From NCBI GenBank assembly GCA_026260175.1, contig JAKCWW010004960.1, positions 1-24,361 of the forward strand: a DNA stretch of 24,361 nt. Reading direction: 5' to 3'. This DNA is from Reticulitermes lucifugus. Lineage: Eukaryota > Arthropoda > Insecta > Blattodea > Rhinotermitidae. A model generated the notes under the pieces. The model saw only the letters and a program-made list of their open reading frames with translations, was not told the origin of the DNA and did not search any database. Made by a program: the position numbers and the translations under genes. The number at the start of each line of letters is the position of its first letter. The first letter of the stretch is position 1. Positions 19,055-24,361 of this stretch are shown one piece after another.

Positions 19055-22000
19055 CTGTAACAGAAAAGCAATGAATATAACCTACTCATATATCACATTA
19101 CAGTCACATTCAATACCTACTTCTGAAGAGTCAGGCTCATTATGATGTAACTAAACACACTTTTCCCCAACTCTTTTGCCACCACATTTGAATGGGGCCA
19201 AATCCTTCAAATCTACTTTAACTTTCCTATAACGATAAAGCTTTCAAATTATGAAAAGTTCTGAAAATAAACTTTATTTAAAGTAGAAAACAACAGAGCA
19301 GTTGTCTGAACTGTGATACATTTGAGACAACTGAAAGATCATTGAATCCACGCGTATGAAATAAAATACGACAAAAGCAAACATTTTTACAAGTTTTGCA
19401 TTACCTATTTTTTTTTTAACTTTTCCTTATGTTTATCCTTAAATACTATATCAAATCACCCATTGGAATTTAAATCACTTTATTTTTAGAAATACATACA
19501 TTTCTACATCACTAGGCAATGATGATAGCTGATAATATAAAATCAGCAACAATAAAACTGTTACCAATATAAAATAAAACCAGTACAAGGTACATTGCTC
19601 TCATAGTGCCATTCTAAATGACAAGGAGGATTTGGGTATTTACATAAAATGAATATATTTCTCATGAGTGTCTACATTTCATTAATGAAAGTCTTGCAGC
19701 CTTAGTTATACGTGGCTTCATAGTAAATGAGAGAAACATACCAATAATGTGATCAAAGGCGTCAGAGCACCACTCAGACGAGCGCCCATACTTCCAGCGC
19801 CAAGAGCTGTGTTCCGTACCACAGTTGGGAACAGTTCAGCAGTGTAGTTGTAAATTATAGCAAAAGATCCAGCAATAAAGAATTTCCCCATCATCACAAT
19901 AGTAGTTACTGACATACTGCCAGCTTGTGCATCTGAGGAAACAAATCAGCACACTGTTTATCTCTTAAGCAAGATCATACATCGGAATGATTCAAAACTG
20001 GAGGTATGTGACGTGTGTTTTTTATGTTCTCAAACAGGTTGACATGGCCTAGAAATAGGCCCAACAACTTTCTCTTATACAAATTTTTCTGCACATGGAA
20101 TAAATAAATTTTGTTTACACTGAAAAAGTTGTTCCACCACCATGTTTATAATACATGGTAACACATGATTTAGATAAAAATTAAGTTGCCATTGAAAACA
20201 TATATATATACGAAATCTCACTTGGGACCCAGGGGTAAGTCAAATGAAAACGGTTCATAAATGCTGATATAAGATGTGGTTACTTTCTATGAAATACAAT
20301 TATATTTAGTTTTACCTTTAGGTATGTAAGCTGCAATAATACAGGAGAAACCTCCCAGTAACATCAGTGTACTGAGAAGGCTACGTCGTCCCAAACGATC
20401 CATTAGTAGAACAATCATTATGTAGCTAGGATACTCAACAACACCAACAATGAAGAGAACAAGATAGGGGTTGCCGAACAATTTCCCAGTGTTGAGGGAG
20501 AGACCATAATATACCAAACTATTGGCAAACCTGTTGAAAAATTACTGCACTGTTACAAGTGTAAAATTTAAATGTAAAATATACTAGTACATGTATTTAG
20601 TATATCTTTTCTGCCTGTCTCCCCTTAACATAAACACTAAAAGCTACGGCTGTAATTCAGAAACAAAATAATTTACTTTGTGTGGCATTTAATGTTCTCA
20701 CAATGTCATTTATCACAGTTCTTATTCCAAAGCTACTGCAGTCTGGGCCCCAAAATATAAGAACTAACTGCATTACTAGGCCAGTTGATGCCCAGTCCCT
20801 TCTGTTCTATTATGCTTCAATATTACAGTTATTCCAGTTGATGAATGTGATATGTTAAGGCCCTTTTTTCTTCCCCTGTAGGTAAATTAATAACACAAAA
20901 TACACACCAGTTAAGAACAATGTTAAAAGTTCTACTGCGCAGGTTCGGCGTTTTCACCAAATCAATAAGACCTGCACTTGGAGCATTAGAAACAATTATC
21001 TTTCCTTCGCCTTTAGAAACGAAATATGCAACATCCAGCTTCTCAGTGCAGCCATTCTGCTTCATAGCCTTTTCTACTATAGCTACAGCTTTATGAGCTT
21101 GTCCTTGTGCCCACAGCCAGCGTGGTGACTCGTCCACAAGCCTGGAAAGAATGCACTGATTTTGTATTATGATCATCTGAAGAAAATTGCAAACCAAGAA
21201 TCAACAAGTGCAGTAATCATGAACTGGATGTAGGAAAGCTATTGAACATTTTCATATAAAGGTAACACTACAATTTTCAGTATCAAAATGTAACATCAAG
21301 TAACTCCTTTGGATACTGTAAAAACTTACAAAACATTAATTTTTAGTACAAAATACAAATTTCACATTTCAGTACCATGTGAAACAACATCATGCACATG
21401 TTATATTAATTAATTTTTAATCCCTAGCTTCAACATTTAAATTAACTGCAACTAGACAGTACCACACAAGTGTATTTAAGTGCTAAGTCCATATATTTTG
21501 GCAATGGAAACCTATTACTTCGGATATGTCCATCAAATTGACTTGTCCAAACACAGTGTTTTTGAAACTGGGTGTGTTCTGATTATTATGCTCAGGAACA
21601 TGATGTAGAACTAATCCAGATTGTTTTGAAATAATTCATACATATGCCAACTCATTATAGAATACAGACAGTTCCCAGCAGGCTTTATTTGCAATACTCT
21701 CACCACTACACAAAACTTCATAATTACTCATTACACCTTAGGTTGCATTAACTGAAGCTGTCATATTGTAACAGCAGAGTTAGGTTTAAATACATACCGT
21801 TAGTTGCTTATAAACTTGACAATACGAGTATACAGTAATTTTTTATCAATAACAATTTTTTCTCTATTTAATATTCCATTTTCCAAAATTTGATAAAGCT
21901 GTACTTTCATCTTTCATTATCCACATTCACAAGGGCACTGAAAGTGTAAAACTGACAAAAATTAGGTCAAAACCCACTTTCCCATATATTAATTATGCTC

Positions 22001-23911
22001 TCTTTAGCAGTTCATTGTTAAATTTTATAATAAAACTTCATACTAAAACTCGGGCTTCAGGATATAATTTTGAACTCTGTTCAGTGAGGGCTCCAATATA
22101 CTGTGTTGTCTACATTAATGTTTAATGCATTCTTACTAATAACATTTACTGATACGAAATACCTTCAGGCACAAAAATCAAATTAACATTATGTTCAACT
22201 TATTTGAATGACGACAACATCTGCACTAAACAGACACTTCCTGTTGCATGCAGTATATCAGGCAGGTCACTCAGATTTATCGTTCTGAAAGAGAATGATG
22301 TAAATTCTACTGAAACCACTCACTTTGAATGTGATACTTCAGACATCTGTCAAATATATCCTGTAAATATTCCTTCAATTTAATCACATCTTTGGTGCAC
22401 TACGAGAACAAGACTTCACATCCTCTTACATGAACTTTTCTACCAGGCTTACCACCAGTGTCCAACTAGCAGCAAACTGTGGAGTCCATACACAACCTGT
22501 AGCATAAACCTATCCTTAATAAGGAAGCCCCAGAAGGCAACGAGCATCACACCTGTTGCAAAAAAGGCCTGAAAGGCAACTCCGACTATTGTTCTCTTTG
22601 AAGGACCTACAATCTCCATTGCTGAAACAGAGAACGAAAAAGTCTGGTTCTGTGGCTTCATTAATGTTGACGTTGAAATATTCTTTGCAAGTCCACAATT
22701 ACAAATACAGCAACAGTTTGAGAGTATGAGATTATGATTATCAAGACATGTAATGAAGACAGACACTATACTTTAAGCAATAAAGTCTTTCCCTGCCAAC
22801 AAAAGTAATGATCTCACAATGCTAATGCTGATAATGACAAAAAAAACCTCTAGTATGTTTAAACCTGGATAAATCCTGGCTCCAGTAGGATTCAACCCTA
22901 TGACTATCTATAAGCCAGCACAGTATACTTAAAGTCTGTGACAGATTGCATTTTTTGTGAGATATAAACTTGTGTAATGTGAGGATCTCAATAATGACTA
23001 CAAAGATTACCATCTTCTGTGATGTGATGCCAAATAATCTGACAGAAATTTTACAGATATTCTGGAGAAATTTCTTGCTTCGATCTCCAAGGTAGTAACC
23101 AGTGTGGGATAATTCAAAGGAAAGGACCTGGCTCCATAAAAAAGTCAATGAGATACAATTGGACCAAGAAGGGCTAGGGCCAAAACAATCAGGGAAGAAG
23201 AAAGTGTCAAAAAGGATATGCAAAGAAAGGTTTTCCAAAATGTCAAATGGTAGATGGGATGGTGCACTGCTGAAGAACCCAACAGCAGAACTGGAGTGTT
23301 CCTCCTTACCTGTACATACCAAAAATTTTCACCGTACCTCCTTTCTTCCTCAAAACATTTCTTCTTCCCAGTCTCTGCCCTGCCCTCTTGTACCAACTGT
23401 CTTTCACAGAGTTCCTTGCATAACCAGTTCTTTTGCACCTGTTCCTGAGTAGTATCCTGACTTTTCCATGCAGCTTACTCTTCTATCCTAAAGATGGAAG
23501 CAAGACATTCCTCCAAAGGCAGTAAACTTTTACCAGAATAAACAGTGCCAGAAGATTGCAATCTTTACATAGCCTAAATACAGTATAACATTGATGACAT
23601 AAGGCTTGCAAGATGGAATTCTGTGCAACAGAATAGCTGGCTTTATGACGATCTGCCCAGCACTGATCTTTATACCCAAACATGGCTTTGAAATGAAAAA
23701 TAAAACTCATTTCTATACTGAATCTTAACTAAAATACACCAAATAACACTTACAGAGTACAAAACCAGTAATGTAGGCCCCAGCAGAGCCAAAAATTCCA
23801 TACAGGAATCTTATCACCAGAAAGCTGTAGTATTCAGAAACAAATGCAACCCCCACTCCAAGGACCAGTTGCAAGACTGCTGAAACGTACAGAATTATCT
23901 TCCGGCCATAC
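18836..23911 (-). CDS. SLC22 family (organic cation transporter-like) carrier, last six coding exons
   Basis: Six minus-strand exons, 23911-23754, 22621-22453, 21141-20908, 20530-20316, 19932-19742 and 19054-18836, join in phase into 394 residues plus a split codon. Family landmarks run in order: YGRKI of the first MFS motif between TM2 and TM3; GFVL then MEIVGPSKRT after TM4; DESPRWLW after TM6; the FANSLVYYGLSLNT start of TM7; DRLGRRS, the second MFS motif; NYTAELFPTVVRNTALG in TM10-11; and LPETLNRPMPQT after TM12. SLC22 proteins are 12-TM plasma-membrane carriers for organic cations, anions or carnitine; the substrate cannot be read here. About 140-160 N-terminal residues, TM1 and the glycosylated loop, are absent from the visible exons. 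The short C-tail ends CRRKRSMGHTYDVALSSRD. Confidence 0.92.
19055..19741 (-). other. SLC22-like gene intron before the last exon
   Basis: AT-rich intron, with GTATGT at the donor end (19741) and a poly-T tract near 19410. I see no repeat or exon in it. Confidence 0.55.
19742..19932 (-). CDS. SLC22-like exon, TM9-TM11
   Basis: The acceptor is tttcctcAG before 19932 and the donor is GTATGT at 19741. It encodes MVTT-type helix VTTIVMMGKFFIAGSFAIIY, the diagnostic YTAELFPTVVRNTALG and the SGALTPLITLL helix. It ends in phase 0. Confidence 0.9.
20316..20530 (-). CDS. SLC22-like exon, TM7-TM9
   Basis: The acceptor is tttcaacAG before 20530 and the donor is GTAAAA at 20315. It encodes FANSLVYYGLSLNTGKLFGN, YLVLFIVGVVEYPSYIMIVL, the DRLGRRS loop motif and the LLGGFSCIIAAYIPK helix. 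Confidence 0.9.
20908..21141 (-). CDS. SLC22-like exon, large intracellular loop
   Basis: The acceptor is attctttccAG before 21141. The donor is GTGTGT at 20907, chosen because joining there gives NWFANSLVYYG, whereas reading through gives an aberrant tail. It encodes LVDESPRWLWAQGQAHKAVA and the central loop to LRSRTFNIVLNW. Confidence 0.88.
21142..22452 (-). other. SLC22-like gene intron
   Basis: A 1.3-kb AT-rich intron from GTAAGC (22452) to the acceptor at 21142. I see no embedded exon or recognisable element. Confidence 0.55.
22453..22621 (-). CDS. SLC22-like exon, TM4-TM6
   Basis: The acceptor is gttctctgtttcAG before 22621 and the donor is GTAAGC at 22452. It encodes MEIVGPSKRTIVGVAFQAFF, then VMLVAFWGFLIKD and VVYGLHSLLLVGHW, the helices on either side of TM5. 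Confidence 0.9.
22840..23105 (-). repeat. tail of a VFWxVTPCSLV-family repeat followed by a tRNA-like segment
   Basis: On the minus strand a frame reads RLFGITSQKMVIFVVIIEIL at about 23050-22985, the trailing block of the family. It then runs into LSILCWLIDS and a B-box-like GGGTTGAATCCTACTGG near 22895-22880. The same order suggests either a composite repeat or two adjacent insertions. It lies in the intron between the 22453-22621 and 23754-23911 exons, and is non-coding for the host. Confidence 0.45.
23106..23753 (-). other. SLC22-like gene intron, left of the TM2-TM4 exon
   Basis: No exon or clear element is recognised. Several overlapping open frames on both strands at 23102-23452 have no splice support and are probably chance. 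Confidence 0.45.
23754..23911 (-). CDS. SLC22-like exon, TM2-TM4
   Basis: The acceptor is ccttatgatAG before 23911 and the donor is GTAAGT at 23753. It starts with the third base of an Arg/Ser codon, then YGRKIILYVSAVLQLVLGVG, a second helix and IRFLYGIFGSAGAYITGFVL. The preceding exon should end with the -DR- of the MFS loop motif and lies at 23912-24361 or beyond; I could not find it. Confidence 0.9.
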
Positions 23912-24263
23912 CTATCATAAGGAAGTATAAAGACACACAATTAATGATGCACTACATTAATCTGGTAATTACGCCTAACAGATACTACACTGCACTGCAG
24001 AACCTACATGGCATATTGAGGCCATAATTGCATATGTACAGCAACTTGTATTCAGCAGTGCATTATCTCAGTACCTGACTTCTGGTCTATACGTCATCTT
24101 AGTTTACTTAATAACGTTCTCTCAACTGCAAAACTTTAATAGCAATGAACGATAACATTACTGTGAATGTTTAACACGTAAAACCTGTGGAAATGAGTAC
24201 TTTATTTTAAAGGTACCGTACCAGCATACATAAGATCATTTATACCAACTACTACACACCAAT
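23912..24263. other. SLC22-like upstream intron sequence
   Basis: No exon ending in an SDR-type sequence with a donor is seen here, so the preceding SLC22-like exon probably lies past the window. Confidence 0.45.
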
Positions 24264-24361
24264 TACGAGGGGCGCCCAGAAAGTAATGCAACACATTTTT
24301 TTTTCATTCACAATTGATTTTATTAAAACTTCAAATATGTCACATCATTACATGAATCTTT
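24264..24361. mobile_element. mariner-type element end, cut by the window
   Basis: After a TA dinucleotide the sequence ACGAGGGGCGCCCAGAAAGT is followed by AATGCAACACATTTTTTTTT, a terminal inverted repeat I recognise from insect mariner elements. It continues with GATTTTATTAAAACTTC to the window end. TA is the expected target. Only one end is visible, so completeness cannot be judged. Confidence 0.72.

Noticed and set aside
20829..20907. Continuation of the SLC22-like frame past NW
   Set aside because: Reading through gives CVFCVINLPTGEEK, which breaks TM7; splicing at GTGTGT restores the family sequence.
23102..23452. Overlapping frames of about 100 codons on both strands
   Set aside because: No splice support, no domain, and mutually contradictory; intron sequence of the SLC22-like gene.

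Overview
This is eukaryotic, intron-rich, AT-rich nuclear DNA, almost certainly from an insect. The dispersed repeats (tRNA-headed SINEs, a family whose degraded frame reads RFEV-x-TAV ... VFWxVTPCSLV, and mariner relics) resemble those I know from cockroach and termite genomes, so Blattodea is my best inference; no sequence seen here proves it. Most of the long open frames are chance or repeat-derived. The real coding sequence is a set of short exons with GT-AG borders whose phases agree across each gene.

Layout. (1) 1-135: a CpG-rich patch with a possible first coding exon on the minus strand, running off the left edge. (2) 1862-5286, plus: the last three coding exons of proteasome assembly chaperone 1 (PSMG1/PAC1), ending in an L-Y-M tail that fits the HbYX docking motif. 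Its introns hold SINEs and a large inverted-repeat element. (3) 5287-9380: no gene. It holds repeat-family fragments, a SINE and a dead mariner transposase. (4) 9380-10861: a relatively CpG-rich region with two inverted CCAAT boxes. (5) 10862-15780, plus: a complete small gene of three coding exons (169 codons) plus a separate 3'UTR exon, encoding a short F-box protein. (6) 15780-18640: transposon debris between convergent genes: a 218-bp hAT-like MITE with near-perfect 8-bp target duplications, the tail of a non-LTR reverse transcriptase, and a second dead mariner transposase. (7) 18640-23911, minus: the last six coding exons (about 394 residues) of an SLC22/organic cation transporter-like membrane protein. 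Its first exon or exons (TM1 and the large extracellular loop) lie beyond the right edge or were not found. (8) 24264-24361: the terminal inverted repeat of a mariner-type element cut by the window edge.

The three genes do not form a pathway: one acts in 20S proteasome assembly, one is probably an SCF ubiquitin-ligase adaptor, and one is a plasma-membrane solute carrier. I found no CRISPR array, no rRNA, no functional tRNA gene and no evidence of a novel multi-gene system. The most useful observations are exon models that single-frame ORF calling would miss, the SINE abutting a PSMG1 splice acceptor, the short F-box protein without a recognised partner domain, and several structurally clear mobile elements.
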